A stretch of DNA of 64,000 nt, taken from Tachypleus tridentatus. Lineage: Eukaryota; Arthropoda; Merostomata; Xiphosura; Limulidae. Of the stretch, positions 39,701 through 46,665 are shown piece by piece; the first letter of the stretch is position 1; each line of letters begins with the position of its first letter. The stretch is taken from assembly GCF_004210375.1 (NCBI RefSeq), contig NC_134825.1:62983558-63047557 (forward strand), in the 5' to 3' direction. The position numbers and the translations under genes were made by a program. The notes beneath the pieces were generated by a model. It had not been told where the DNA came from and made no database searches. It saw nothing but the letters and a program-made list of their open reading frames with translations.

Positions 39701-40717
39701 AGTGTTCTGGTGATTCATGGCATGCACAAATTTTACTGACATCACAACAATACAAATTGCAATGTTGAGCATCCTTAATGCAATGTCATTTTAGTGTCTA
39801 CTGACTGACTAACAGACAACACATTTGTGCTCTCTCTTGTAATCCAAATGATATTTTTCATTGAAATACTAAAAAAATCCCAACAAAAGAGGGTTATATG
39901 TAAAAAAAATACTTTGTATTACTTAGTCCTTCTGTTTCAAGCAATTCGAATATAATAACCTATATGAGCCAATAGCTATCCATTTCCTCATCTCCATCAT
40001 CACTGACTTTAAAATTTGAATTTCCCCAGGACAAAATGTATTTCAAGACTGTCCAATAACATTCCATAGACCCTTTATGCAATACCATTCCTTGTAATGG
40101 GGGAAGAGAGTCATGTGTCATAGGTTGGGAACCTTTGATATGAACTGTACTAAATATTACATAATTAAATTTTAAATAATAGCTATATGTCTATAAATTA
40201 AACAACTGATCTCCTATTCCTGAAGCTATTCATTTCACTATTACTTGGTGTATTAAAACTTTAAAAACCCACACATGTATAAGCTTGAAAACTGTCATTA
40301 ATATATCCTTTTACAAATACAGGCAAAATGAAAGAGAATAACATTCCATAAACCTGGAACTGTTCCTCGTAAGTATAATAAACATTTAAAAAACATTAAA
40401 ATTATTATTGTTATTATCTAAACAGCATAGTGGAGTTTATTTTTCTCAGTTATCATCTGTACATAAAATTAAGTTCAGACAGAATTTTTGGCCCTCAACA
40501 AACAGGTTAATACAGGAAATCAGTCAAAAACAATCTATTTTAAGTTAAAAGTTGAAAATTTGTTATCTAAAAGCAGTAAAATATGAAAAGATGAATTCAT
40601 TAATCATGTTTAGAAATAGTGGTTTGTAATTAAATGCATGTATATTTCACATAAACAAAAGTTTAACAGCAAAGCACATATTTTAATAATTCTTACCTTC
40701 CACTGAGGGCTTGACAT
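1225..40717 (-). CDS. CSDE1: CSDE1/Unr cold-shock-domain RNA-binding protein (15 coding exons, whole gene)
   Basis: Cytoplasmic single-stranded RNA-binding protein; in animals Unr/CSDE1 controls translation and mRNA stability with poly(A)-binding and other partners (family knowledge). Fifteen exons joined at GT-AG sites with consistent phases give 886 codons plus TGA, against about 800 residues in human. Five cold-shock motifs are seen: YGFIQ (64-68) with FFHFS (77-81); FGFIER (218-223) with FFHSS (231-235); FGFIK (381-385) with YFRFS (394-398); FGFIE (561-565) with FFHFS (574-578); FGFL (724-727) with FFHMS (737-741). Non-canonical cold-shock-like segments lie between them. A SUZ-C motif is at about 802-819, followed by a 67-residue tail. 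Start ATG at 40715-40717 (MSSPQWK) was chosen because the next exon continues it in frame. Exon order matches the vertebrate protein throughout. The identification is firm; the exact 5' end is less so. Confidence 0.95.
3228..4328. mobile_element. hAT-like element fragment nested in the TTAA element
   Basis: CAGAGATGCCAAC at 3228 and its complement GTTGGCATCTCTG ending at 4328 bound a 1.1-kb insert that is absent from the sister copy at 26880-28607, where the flanks are contiguous. The target duplication is degraded (TGTCA core on both sides). Inside, on the minus strand, is a broken zinc-finger coding remnant (see 3540-3890). hAT assignment rests on the CAG-starting ends and the finger type. 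Confidence 0.55.
3540..3890 (-). pseudogene. broken hAT/BED-type zinc finger of a transposase
   Basis: Two minus-strand frames overlap: 3687-3878, then 3544-3738 shifted by a frameshift near 3720. Together they read through DFSVAHGGINDCSRH and SASHQQ, the pattern of the C2H2-like finger common in hAT-family transposases (C..C..DFS.AHGG..D..RH..S..H). One zinc-binding Cys appears replaced (TLRHIDF). Stops follow, and no catalytic region is seen. Confidence 0.5.
7282..7469 (-). CDS. CSDE1: CSDE1 exon 15 (CSD5)
   Basis: Residues 715-776 plus two bases of 777. SIVEAIRGSFGFLAHEIDG, then KKLFFHMSEVRDG and QRTGRSSACNV align with human CSD5 ([21 protein letters not shown] and QRTGKCSACNV). FGFI has become FGFL. 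Acceptor CTAATAG, donor GG|GTAGGT. Confidence 0.94.
7485..7590. repeat. 53-bp perfect tandem duplication
   Basis: The 53-base unit beginning TTATGTAAAAAGTTAACC occurs twice back to back (7485-7537 and 7538-7590) with no difference seen, just upstream of the acceptor of CSDE1 exon 15. It looks recent, since the units are identical. Confidence 0.9.
8505..9420 (+). pseudogene. decayed coding-like sequence, unrecognised
   Basis: A frame without ATG is open from about 8505 to 8755 (YLDNFSNVFNYLGIPKIPKD and onward). It continues after a frameshift with stretches such as SLLVETSLPSGQLAVPITEP and PPIYTKKYQPTDAKMKFS, broken by stops. Composition resembles a real protein more than random AT-rich DNA. 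I do not recognise the family; a dead transposon or retrogene is most likely. Confidence 0.3.
9754..9789. repeat. (TA)n microsatellite
   Basis: About 17 uninterrupted TA units in CSDE1 intron 14. The rest of 9790-10530 is T-rich intron with nothing recognised. Confidence 0.95.
10537..10709 (-). CDS. CSDE1: CSDE1 exon 14 (YPFGI non-canonical repeat)
   Basis: Completes Asp657 and encodes 658-714. GEPSLYPFGITSLYDKHDML and then QKGDVVQFQIG match human GEVYPFGIVGMANKGDCLQKGESVKFQL. Acceptor CACCTCAG, donor CAG|GTATGT. Confidence 0.94.
11330..11515 (+). pseudogene. fragment resembling THAP-transposase linker
   Basis: After a good acceptor-like TTTGTTTCAG, the frame reads VVSQSETDQSLLSMSASAPE, later EISIQTDLSTSDVKTLQSVS, then a stop and a Leu-rich run. 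The (S/T)IQTDL-x-coil pattern is common just after the THAP finger in THAP-type transposases. No THAP finger or DDE residues are seen here. Confidence 0.3.
11780..12052 (-). pseudogene. fragment resembling the N-terminal region of SWIM/YqaJ-type transposon proteins
   Basis: 90 codons with ENLTSFVDVHRKPNIQYNDI, YHYLI and later SLQVFYSWVDA. This resembles the segment (P.ITY.DIYHYLI...LKAYKSLEAY.FF..GWV) that precedes SWIM and YqaJ-nuclease domains in multicopy animal proteins. It ends at a stop before any nuclease motif. The assignment is from memory of the pattern and moderately weak. Confidence 0.35.
12207..13260 (-). pseudogene. Penelope-like RT and GIY-YIG endonuclease remnant
   Basis: Minus strand. 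The RT end contains YRYVDYTIVGFKSTEHILNF, where Penelope RTs have YVDDT, so the second catalytic Asp is Tyr. Downstream, after frame breaks, come ENTIPALFI, CNNCHN and IGETSRK-like fragments and then FEHCKSNKHNITIEN and QQLKPKINQYKG, typical of the C-terminal GIY-YIG nuclease of Penelope-like elements. Several stops and shifts show it is dead. Confidence 0.65.
13249..13760 (+). pseudogene. Penelope-like 3' fragment (plus arm)
   Basis: The open frame 13267-13650 encodes KLCSPDKINDELDKIKQY, then KSPSHAFEHCKSNKHNITIE and FIQQLKPKISQYKEH, the C-terminal part of the same element in the opposite orientation. It is an internally deleted 3' end followed by untranslated tail to about 13760. A 127-residue frame survives, but it lacks the RT and the YIG half of the nuclease. 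Confidence 0.65.
14105..14340 (-). CDS. CSDE1: CSDE1 exon 13 (after CSD4)
   Basis: Completes Ser578 and encodes 579-656 plus one base. LELGQEVAYGVTQKGGKQSA and ILNGTVYRTLRSFNPEQEEY match human LELGDMVEYSLSKGKGNKVSA and YSGKVIRPLRSVDPTQTEY. Acceptor ACTTTCAG, donor GAAG|GTTAGT. Confidence 0.94.
14705..14889 (-). CDS. CSDE1: CSDE1 exon 12 (CSD4)
   Basis: Residues 517-577 plus two bases of 578. It starts VEFTINTSKV. Then ALKDSFGFIETEDHKSEVF and FHF correspond to human TLKDNFGFIETANHDKEIFFH. Acceptor TTTTTAG, donor TTTCAG|GTATAA. Confidence 0.95.
14993..15003. repeat. poly-G run
   Basis: Eleven consecutive G in CSDE1 intron 11. On the transcribed (minus) sense this is poly-C. It may be an assembly-sensitive homopolymer. 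Confidence 0.9.
15557..15740. mobile_element. TTAA element, copy C (left-end fragment)
   Basis: Starts TTAACTTTTTTGCAATGG and continues CTCAAGGGTCAAAGCCCAT, aligning with the left ends at 2385 and 26880. Similarity fades by about 15740 and no right end is present. It lies in CSDE1 intron 11. Confidence 0.6.
15835..16125 (-). CDS. CSDE1: CSDE1 exon 11 (long linker)
   Basis: Residues 420-516, the longest internal exon. It starts AGRSHAIRIKQLHPGTV (human QRNHAIRIKKLPKGTV). A polar, Ser- and Lys-rich stretch follows, and it ends QPKSGDK, aligning with human SPQIGDK. Acceptor GTGATAG, donor AAA|GTGAGT. Confidence 0.93.
16692..16835 (-). CDS. CSDE1: CSDE1 exon 10 (CSD3)
   Basis: Residues 372-419, phase 0 to 0. 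It encodes GIISNLKESFGFIKCANRD followed by SCVYFRFSELL. The vertebrate counterpart of the second motif is MFFHFSEIL, so the usual His is Arg here (residue 396). Acceptor TTTATAG, donor AAG|GTAAAA. Confidence 0.94.
16836..17957. other. CSDE1 intron 9
   Basis: AT-rich intron. A stretch near 17388-17440 (GGCTATCTGTGCTAG) resembles the 3' half of the SINE family at 50-56 kb in reverse orientation, heavily decayed. Nothing else is recognised. Intron 10 (16126-16691) shows nothing. Confidence 0.4.
17958..18129 (-). CDS. CSDE1: CSDE1 exon 9 (IPFGDKD non-canonical repeat)
   Basis: Completes residue 314 (Arg) and encodes 315-371. DIPFGDKDPLGD and then ATDRRDNLQRATNIELL match human LPFGDKDTKSK and STDRRDKLERATNIEVL. 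Acceptor CTGTTAG, donor CAG|GTAAGT. Confidence 0.95.
18130..20483. other. CSDE1 intron 8, part before the LINE
   Basis: AT-rich sequence without a supported gene. A slightly GC-richer patch at 19070-19330 has no coding frame. I see no recognisable element in it. Confidence 0.4.
20694..21620. repeat. 331-base tandem units in LINE 3' tail
   Basis: The block CACCTGAAGTTGG(C/T)CTTTCC recurs at about 20750, 21081, 21413 and 21582, giving spacings of about 331, 332 and 169. Full units share AGTAGCCAAATGTCCAGTAA and AAACAGAAAATGG..TAAAAACC. There are about two and a half to three units. The truncated copy at 42521 has only one unit. Confidence 0.85.
21752..25330 (-). pseudogene. LINE ORF2: endonuclease, reverse transcriptase, RNase H (frameshifted)
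   Basis: In order, minus strand: APE endonuclease with ILGDFNGHHPLW (about 25050) and, after a frameshift near 24930, AIDLSVCSPSL and GSDHFPILL. RT follows from 24263 with SVGPDDIHYDML, then KPGKDPKIPSNYHPIALTS (about 23940), FFDIEKAYDTTWR (about 23690) and the catalytic YVDDFH (about 23420). RNase H comes next with IYTDGSKSGNSVGSAM (about 22540) and WIPGHVSIRGNELAD (about 22240). Last is a C-terminal CSLCNTQITISHVLLSC region (about 21870). At least five frame changes and stops break it. Catalytic residues seen are intact, so decay is moderate. Confidence 0.85.
25512..26112 (-). pseudogene. LINE ORF1 (gag) C-terminal part
   Basis: 197 open codons from the internal Met at 26105; the true N-terminus is lost at the truncation. 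Three Cys/His knuckles follow each other: CFQCQRFGHSKTSC, CAHCGGKDHDAYDC and CVNCNGSHPSYFHSC, typical of nucleic-acid-binding gag of Jockey/I-type LINEs. A Ser/Pro/Thr-rich tail follows, and another frame carries on to about 25352. It is expected to coat element RNA. It is not complete enough to work. Confidence 0.8.
26254..26423 (-). CDS. CSDE1: CSDE1 exon 8 (linker between CSD2 and the next repeat)
   Basis: Residues 258-313 plus two bases of 314. It encodes KEVAVNVTCLPSGTVVFEDI and later QNDPLSGKI, matching human LLPQGTVIFEDI and NQNDPLPGRI. Acceptor CTTTCTAG, donor GAAG|GTGAGA. The 5' edge of an I-type LINE lies only about 140 bases downstream of its donor. Confidence 0.93.
26880..28607. 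mobile_element. TTAA element, copy B
   Basis: Starts TTAACTCCTTCACAATAGG (26880) and ends CCTGTTATGAAAGGGC (28603), inverted versions of each other. The right TTAA has decayed to TACA. Long stretches match copy A (for example AAAGTAAATATTAAAAGAAC and CAGAGTGGTTTCTCC). It lacks the hAT insert of copy A and has a longer middle. No transposase frame is seen. It lies in CSDE1 intron 7. Confidence 0.65.
29425..29530. repeat. 34-bp tandem repeat, three copies
   Basis: The unit CATAACATCACTGAATACAG plus CTGCATGAGCTATA repeats at 29431, 29465 and 29499, nearly identical. It is in CSDE1 intron 7; 29530-30519 shows nothing else. Confidence 0.9.
30520..30603 (-). CDS. CSDE1: CSDE1 exon 7 (CSD2 second half)
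   Basis: A short 28-codon exon, residues 230-257. It begins IFFHSSECKEF, with FFHSSE where vertebrates have FFHYSE, and ends ADVEFSIQTRN. Acceptor CTTGCAG, donor AAT|GTGAGT. Confidence 0.93.
30604..35164. other. CSDE1 intron 6
   Basis: No gene supported. Around 32650-32940 is a GC-richer stretch with two related units about 178 bases apart (both contain CTCCAGTCCAAAACCT or CTCTAGTCCAAAACCT). A 110-codon frame there (32486-32818) has no recognised motif and is probably chance. Poly-T at 31568-31585. Confidence 0.4.
35165..35416 (-). CDS. CSDE1: CSDE1 exon 6 (non-canonical CSD and start of CSD2)
   Basis: Residues 146-229, phase 0 to 0. Acceptor TTTTTATAG, donor GAG|GTAAAA. The first part (GRVAYENRGECFFLPYT) matches a non-canonical cold-shock-like repeat that lacks the FGF motif. 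The end (CALKETFGFIERADVVKE) is the first half of canonical CSD2. Confidence 0.95.
35591..35745 (-). CDS. CSDE1: CSDE1 exon 5 (end of CSD1 and linker)
   Basis: Completes codon 94 (Asp) and encodes residues 95-145. It starts DSVEFEMTYDRRTGKPIA, matching human DDVEFEVSSDRRTGKPIA. Acceptor AATTTAG, donor GAG|GTACGG. It ends in a less conserved linker. Confidence 0.93.
36596..36700 (-). mobile_element. decayed tRNA-type SINE fragment
   Basis: In reverse orientation it has GGTTTAATTCC (a weak B box), then a body ending TAGCTTTGCACAAAAAC, like the tail shared by the SINEs at 50-57 kb. It lies in CSDE1 intron 4. The rest of 35746-37657 shows nothing. Confidence 0.4.
37658..37754 (-). CDS. CSDE1: CSDE1 exon 4 (CSD1 core)
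   Basis: Residues 62-93 plus one base of codon 94. Acceptor CTTTAG, donor GGAG|GTGATT. It encodes YGFIQCSERQARLFFHFSQ, nearly identical to vertebrate CSD1, with both RNP-like aromatic motifs intact. Confidence 0.94.
38212..38373 (-). CDS. CSDE1: CSDE1 exon 3 (Ser-rich N-terminus, start of CSD1)
   Basis: Residues 8-61, phase 0 to 0. Acceptor CATGCAG, donor TTTTG|GTATGT. It encodes a low-complexity Gln/Pro/Ser-rich leader (SSSTCSSSSGG) and then LREAGTVEKLL, which matches the first strand of human CSD1 (LRETGVIEKLL). Confidence 0.92.
38374..40696. other. CSDE1 intron 2
   Basis: AT-rich; a more GC-balanced patch lies at 38500-38610 with no frame. No mobile element recognised. Confidence 0.4.
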
Positions 40718-40747
40718 GGTTGCTTGAAAATATAGTTAGAAAATACC
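40697..40747 (-). CDS. CSDE1: CSDE1 exon 2 (start codon; coding part 40697-40717)
   Basis: The exon carries the last bases of the 5'UTR, then ATG TCA AGC CCT CAG TGG AAG and a GTAAGA donor, giving residues 1-7 in phase 0. Two acceptors are possible. One is TTTATTTATTAG just upstream of 40747. The other is the pyrimidine-rich TTTTGTTCTTTCAG at 41001, which would make a 304-base exon. I cannot choose between them from sequence alone. Confidence 0.8.
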
Positions 40748-42520
40748 CTAATAAATAAAAAATGATGACACGATTCTGAAGTTCTTGTTGTTGTTTATTA
40801 AGCTCTAGTTGTCAGTAGGTTCTATTTTTCTTCTTTATAACCAGGACTTAAGAATAAGTTTATATTAAAAACTTCAATTACAATTTTCCAAATCAAAGAG
40901 AAGTAAATGCCAATAAAAGGATGCCTCAGATTGTCAACAGTGTGTGTCACGAGTTTCAGAGCTTGGGTCCTTATGGGGTATTTTCTAATTTCTAAATGAG
41001 CTGAAAGAACAAAACAAAATAAAAGTGTACTTTATCATTACACTAACCAGTTTCATTATAAAATTTCTCACTATGCTTATTAGTTTAGAAAAAAATACCT
41101 GAATGTTTTAGTGAATCCAAGTGTATATAATACAAAAACTAATCAACATATTTTCATGAAAAAAGTCAGTCATGGTTACATTACTATCCATAAAGGAGGA
41201 GGACTATATTACCCATATTCTAATATTCATAAAGTGGAACATGCTTTATCACTCCAGTGAAAGATACTCACTTCTTTAAAAGTCTGGAATTATGAATATT
41301 AGAGATAGGCAATTAATTCAGTGTAACTGATTATCTAAGGGAATCAGTTAAAGTAGTTTCACATAAGATAATTAATATAATAATTAGTGTTTCCGATTAC
41401 TATTTCCTTTATTGTTCCAAATATCAACTGAACATAATCAAGTTTGATGAAGGACCAATTATCAAATTCAACTAATCACCCAGTTATTCTGAAAATAAAT
41501 TACATTAAATCAAATTTTAGAATAATCATTAAAGCACTTTAGACCTTTTATAGAAATCAAGTTTTATTAAAAATTGAACAAATAAAAATAATATATAGTA
41601 ATTACTCTTCATATATGTTACTATAATTAGCAAGTTGCTAATCTTACACTTAGTTTCTATTGTAAACACACAAGTCACTGTAACTCATTTAATTCAAAGT
41701 TCATTTACTATTAAGTACAGAGTTAAAATAGGTTTCAGTGCTTTCATTTTTACATATATTTGTATTGATTTAAGAACAACAGGATGCAAAAATAACAAAC
41801 TATAATACAATCCTTGATGTTATTTAGGTATTACTGATAATCATACATATTTATATAGGAGCTGATATGGACCAATAAATGTTAAGGTTAATGCACTACA
41901 AAATTATCACACAAATTAACACATAAACACAAGTTTAAACATTAACAAATATTAACAGCATTAATTTCAAACCATAAATAAGTGACACTTAAAAGTATGC
42001 AGGAGCAATGTTCAGTCCAGAAGCTATTTTTTGATGAAAATAATAAAATATAATGGTCTGCCAATATTTATTTTAATTCTTTCCAAGTTAAATTTTATAA
42101 CAAAAGTTTATGGTCAACAATAATGTATACTTGCAAATAAAAACTATAAGCTACAATGCTTTACATTCAATGAAACAAGCACAAAATAATAATTGGAATT
42201 ATTTCTTGCATCTTTTGATTAAATTAAAAATGAAAAACTGATACAAATGAAGGATTCCCCTTTCACTTGAAATACATTTCCAAGTGTTACTTGAAACTTT
42301 TTGAGCTCTGAAAGTTCTTTGGAGCTTACTTCCTTACACATTTATACACATCAACTGTTGTATACAAATACACCTCCTACATCCCACATTTCACTTGCTA
42401 TATTTCAAGAAAAGCATTTTAAAAAAGGTAAGTTTGCAAAATTTTCCTTTTACTAAATTCACTTCCAATTGAGCCTACCAATGTTCTTTTACTGTAAAAT
42501 TTCAAATGTTCTTTTTCGTA

Positions 42521-44508
42521 TAGTGTTTTATGGCACAAAGCAGCTAGGTTATCTGCACCAAACGTCCAGTAAAAAGGTAAAAACAAATGTAGTAAAATCC
42601 ATAAAAGGAAATGAAGGTAAAACAAAACAGCAATTAAAAACATAAATGGCATAAAACCAATGTTGACATCCAGTCTACAACGTCAAGAGAGAAAGAACAT
42701 TCTGTAGCATAATGGTAATTATCATAATGTGCCAGGAAGACAAACAGGTAAGTACAAGAACCACCACCAGTCACCTGAAGTTAGCCTTTCCACTTCTGGT
42801 TCCAGGTTATGTTTCATTACAGCCATTATCAAAGTACAGGACCATAGTCCATGCATGGAATAGGCATAGTGGTGACAGTGCCAGAGCAGATATATTTAGC
42901 TGCCGTGTCTGCAAGCTCATTCCCGTGAATACAGTTGTGGCCTGGTATCCAGAAAAACTGGATAGAAGTAGCAGTTAATGAGAAATGGGCCAGTCGGTTT
43001 TGAATATCAGTGAGAACAGGATGTGAGCCAACGTGTAGCAATTCCAGGGCCTGTATAGAACTAAGCGAGTCAGTATAAATAGTGCAGTTGGAGTACTGAT
43101 CAGCTGCAATATGATCCAGGGCAAGAGATATGGCATACAGTTCAGCAGTGAACACAGAAGCTGTAGAGGGGATTCTACGCGCAACTACCGAACCACAGCA
43201 AACCATAGCAGAGCCCACTGAATTACCTAATTTGGAACCATCTGTATAAATGGGAACGGAATGATTGTTTGAAAGATGTTCATTATATAAAAGACGATAC
43301 TTCCAATCTGGAGTATCTGCCTTTTTCAGATGACTGAAAGAAAGGTCACATTTGGGGGCTGTAATAAGCCATGAGCTGACCTGTGGAATCTGCAATGTTA
43401 TCCAAGGACAGACCCAATTCAACCAATTGTGCCTGGATGCGAAGGCCAAACGGAGCAATGGCAGATTGTCTGTTCTGAAAAAGTACGGCCCACCGAGGAA
43501 GGAAAACACAACTCTAGGTGGGATGTTTTGGTAAGGAATGAAGTTTTGAAGAATATAGTAAAGACAGTTGCAAATGGCGAAGGTGCAAAGAAGGTTCATG
43601 AGATTCTACATATAAGCTCTAAAATGGGAAGGTGCAGATAGCCCCAGTGCAGAGTCGAAGTCCTTGATGATGAATGGGGTCCAGCATCTTTAAGGCCAAG
43701 GGTCTGGCAGAACCATAGACCATTGATCCATAGTCGAGTTTCAATCGAATAAGAGCACGATATATCTGTAACATAGAACATCAACCCACTCCCCAACTGG
43801 TGGTAGAGAGGATACAGAGGATGTTCAGTGCTCTTGTGCATTTGACCCGTAGCTGCTTTAAGTATGGTATAAAGGTCAACTTACGGTAAAAAATAAGCCC
43901 CAAGAACTTGGTCTCAGGGACCACAGGCAGCGAAACTTCACCGATACAGAATTCAGGATCGGGGTGAAAACCCCGTTGGCAGCAAAAGTGCATGCAAATG
44001 GTTTTAGAGAGAGAGAGAAATTAAAGCCGTTCACTGTGGTCCACTTCCGTACATGATCAAGGGCAGTTGAATGCTGCCACTCAATATATCTCATGTTTGA
44101 CGACTGACATGAGAAAGTCGTCGACATAGAGCCTGTTTGCAACAGTGAGATGGAGTTGTTCAGTGATGGCATTAATCTTTATACTGAAAAGTTTGATACT
44201 CAAAACACAGCCCTAGGGACCCCAAGTTCCTGTAGAAAGGAACAAGAAAGTGTTGAACCCACATGAACATGGAATCTCCTGTCCATTAAAAAATTTTTAA
44301 TAAACATGGGTAAATGGCCACGTAATCCATATATATGAAGGTCTCGCAAAGTGCCATACCTCCATGTTGTGTCATAAGCCTTCTCAATGTCAAAGAATAT
44401 TGATACAAGATGTCCTTTGAGAAAGGCTTCTCTGATTGACGTTTCAAGTCGAATTAGGTAGTCCTTGGTGGAGTGCTGTCGTTTGAACCCACACTGGGTG
44501 GGCACTAC
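42521..44508 (-). mobile_element. I-type LINE copy 3, 5'-truncated, in CSDE1 intron 1
   Basis: Same family as 20484-26112. From 44508 down: PTQCGFKRQHSTKD, FFDIEKAYDTTWRYG, the RT tail, then an intact 256-codon frame (42829-43599) with RNase H motifs IYTDGSKLGNSVGSAM and FFWIPGHNCIHGNELAD. Near 42835 it jumps from the RNase H end straight to the 3' tail, so the C-terminal Cys/His region and most tandem units are deleted. It begins TAGTGTTTTATGGCAC at 42521, matching the 3' end of copy 2. Confidence 0.85.
42829..44505 (-). pseudogene. LINE RT-RNase H remnant of copy 3
   Basis: Fragments in three frames (44505-44200, 44172-43781, 43841-43596) cover RT fingers to thumb. The region corresponding to YVDDFH is disturbed: the frame at 44172 reads GSMSTTFSCQSSN in its place, through a small deletion and shift. 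The RNase H frame is continuous. Not functional. Confidence 0.75.
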
Positions 44509-46580
44509 AAAAGGAGTGGTCTTTAATATTATCAGAGAAGTAATTATGCAATGATAAACAAAAGTGTGGTCAGATTGAGGTTTATAGAGCTAAATGATTA
44601 TTGAAACTTTGCACAAACTTCTTAGGCTCTTGTTGCATGTATGCTTAGGTAAGGTTATACAAACAGAAATCCAGCCAACAGAGAATGTTGTAAATCATGA
44701 GATTCTAGTTTTAAAAATATTAACAGATAAAATTCATCTTTATAATGCAAGACAAAATTTCTTTAAATGATGAAAGACATTCTTCTCACAAAACATAACA
44801 GAATATGGTATTCTGAACTAGTTTTTATGGGGAGTAGAATTTGGTTATTTTAATAAAAACAAAGTCAGACACTAGTAATCATAAATTAATGCATATGTTA
44901 CAGTTAGTAAGTTATCCTCCTAATTCTTGCATTAACTCTCAGCTCAGTGATTGGCTTAGAATACTACATACAACTACATTATTGCCCAGAGGACATTTGG
45001 AAAGAGTCATATTTTGATGACTTTGGGATAACAAATTGGGTTAAGGATCATGTTCAAACTTGTGAATGAGCCTTGCTTAAAATGGAGGTTATGCAATGGT
45101 TAAAACTGGTGTAAAATTATGTTTACAACATAACATCTGTAGATCAAATGGTAAAGAAACAGCCTCAGAATATTTGTGTGTCCAGAGGTTGCTAATGTGA
45201 AGCTTCCTCTGAGAATCTGGAAACAATAAATACGAGAAGGGTTTATATCTGGATGTCAATATGTCTAGAAAGAAGATAAAATAATTGCAACTTTGGGCAA
45301 AGATGGTGCAATAATTTCAGCAGTGAAATACCAATTAGTTGCTTTGCAATATGAACAACATTGTCAATGTTTATTTTTCTATGTGTACATCACAGGAATA
45401 ATTATTACGGTCATTTCACCTTGATCAACTGAAACAACACATTTTTGAATGGATGACTGCTCTCAATTTTTTGAAGTTTACAAAGCTCTTAGTTGACAAC
45501 ATCCACTGCTCTCCTAATCAGAAAGTACTGTTGTACCACAAGTGTTACACACCAATAGACAACGTGCCAATGTCAAGACCAAGAGGATTGTTACATGCAA
45601 ACTGGCTGCATAAAGTACAACCTTTTACTTTGGTACTTTACATTCAAGACCTCTTTCAACACAGTCTGTGAAACATGTATAACAAATAACAAGAGCAAAA
45701 CCTAAATATACAGGACATGCAAATTCTTATGGAGAAATGTTTTGCCTAGAACAATTACCCTTACAAAAAGTTTGGATTTAAGTTTAGTGTAATAATTCCC
45801 TTAAACTTGCACATACTTACAGATTTCACATATAGACAATCTTCTAACCTATTGCAATGTGATATCCAATACAAAAGTTATTCCCTCAACACATGCCCAA
45901 GCCTTCTCAGGCTATGCTGTTACAAAGGTGCATATCCAAGCAACTGCTGCTGCTTCACTCATTTTAGACTAGAATGACAAAATAACCTTTTCTACTCATT
46001 GAAAATGCTTTATTTTTCAAAATTTGCTGTTTTTAATAGAATGATTTAACTATTTTTGACAGTAAATTAGCAAAGATTAAGTACACTCTTCAGATTATTA
46101 AAAAATTATTTCAATCTACGTTTCATCACTGCTGCTTCATCAAGATTTGTACAAATGCTATACATGTGGATCATCATAATTTAAACATTTAACACAGATG
46201 GGAGCCAACTGACAGTGTGACTGCAGAAAAAAATATTGACAGAGCAGTAGATAAGTCACTCATGCTATAAAAGCAGTGATCTATTATTAGTGGCAAAGTT
46301 AAAAGAATTTAGAATATTTAGACAAAAGAGGTAATTCTCACTATTAACAAAACACTAGATAAGCTTCATTTGAAATGTCTATAGGATTATGGTCTTACCT
46401 ATGAAAGGGCAGACTAAATAAAAATGATTCCAAAAATGTGTTATCTTGTATTAGAGCTAAGCAACTAGTGATAATTGTTAATTGATTAAATAGTGTTCTT
46501 CAAACTATGATACATATTTAACAAAATTTAAAATATTAGTGAAAGGTACTACCAACTATTTGCAAATAATCCTAATAACT
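44509..46580. other. CSDE1 intron 1, middle
   Basis: AT-rich, with a 72-codon plus frame at 45453-45671 that has no recognised motif. No supported gene or element. Confidence 0.35.
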
Positions 46581-46582
46581 TT

Positions 46583-46665
46583 GCTGTAACAACAATGGGA
46601 ATCAAACCCAAGACCCTTGAATCATGAGCTTCCCACTTCCCAAATGGCTAAGACTAAAAGATGTG
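46583..46665 (-). mobile_element. decayed tRNA-type SINE fragment
   Basis: In reverse orientation: AAGCTCATGATTCAAGGGTC, then TTGGGTTTGATTCCCATT (a B-box-like core) and TTACAGCAAAG, like the second SINE family at 56831. Strongly decayed. The rest of 46665-48335 is plain AT-rich intron. Confidence 0.4.

Noticed and set aside
45453..45671. 72-codon plus ORF in CSDE1 intron 1
   Set aside because: No motif and no neighbouring exon-like frame; not supported as a gene.
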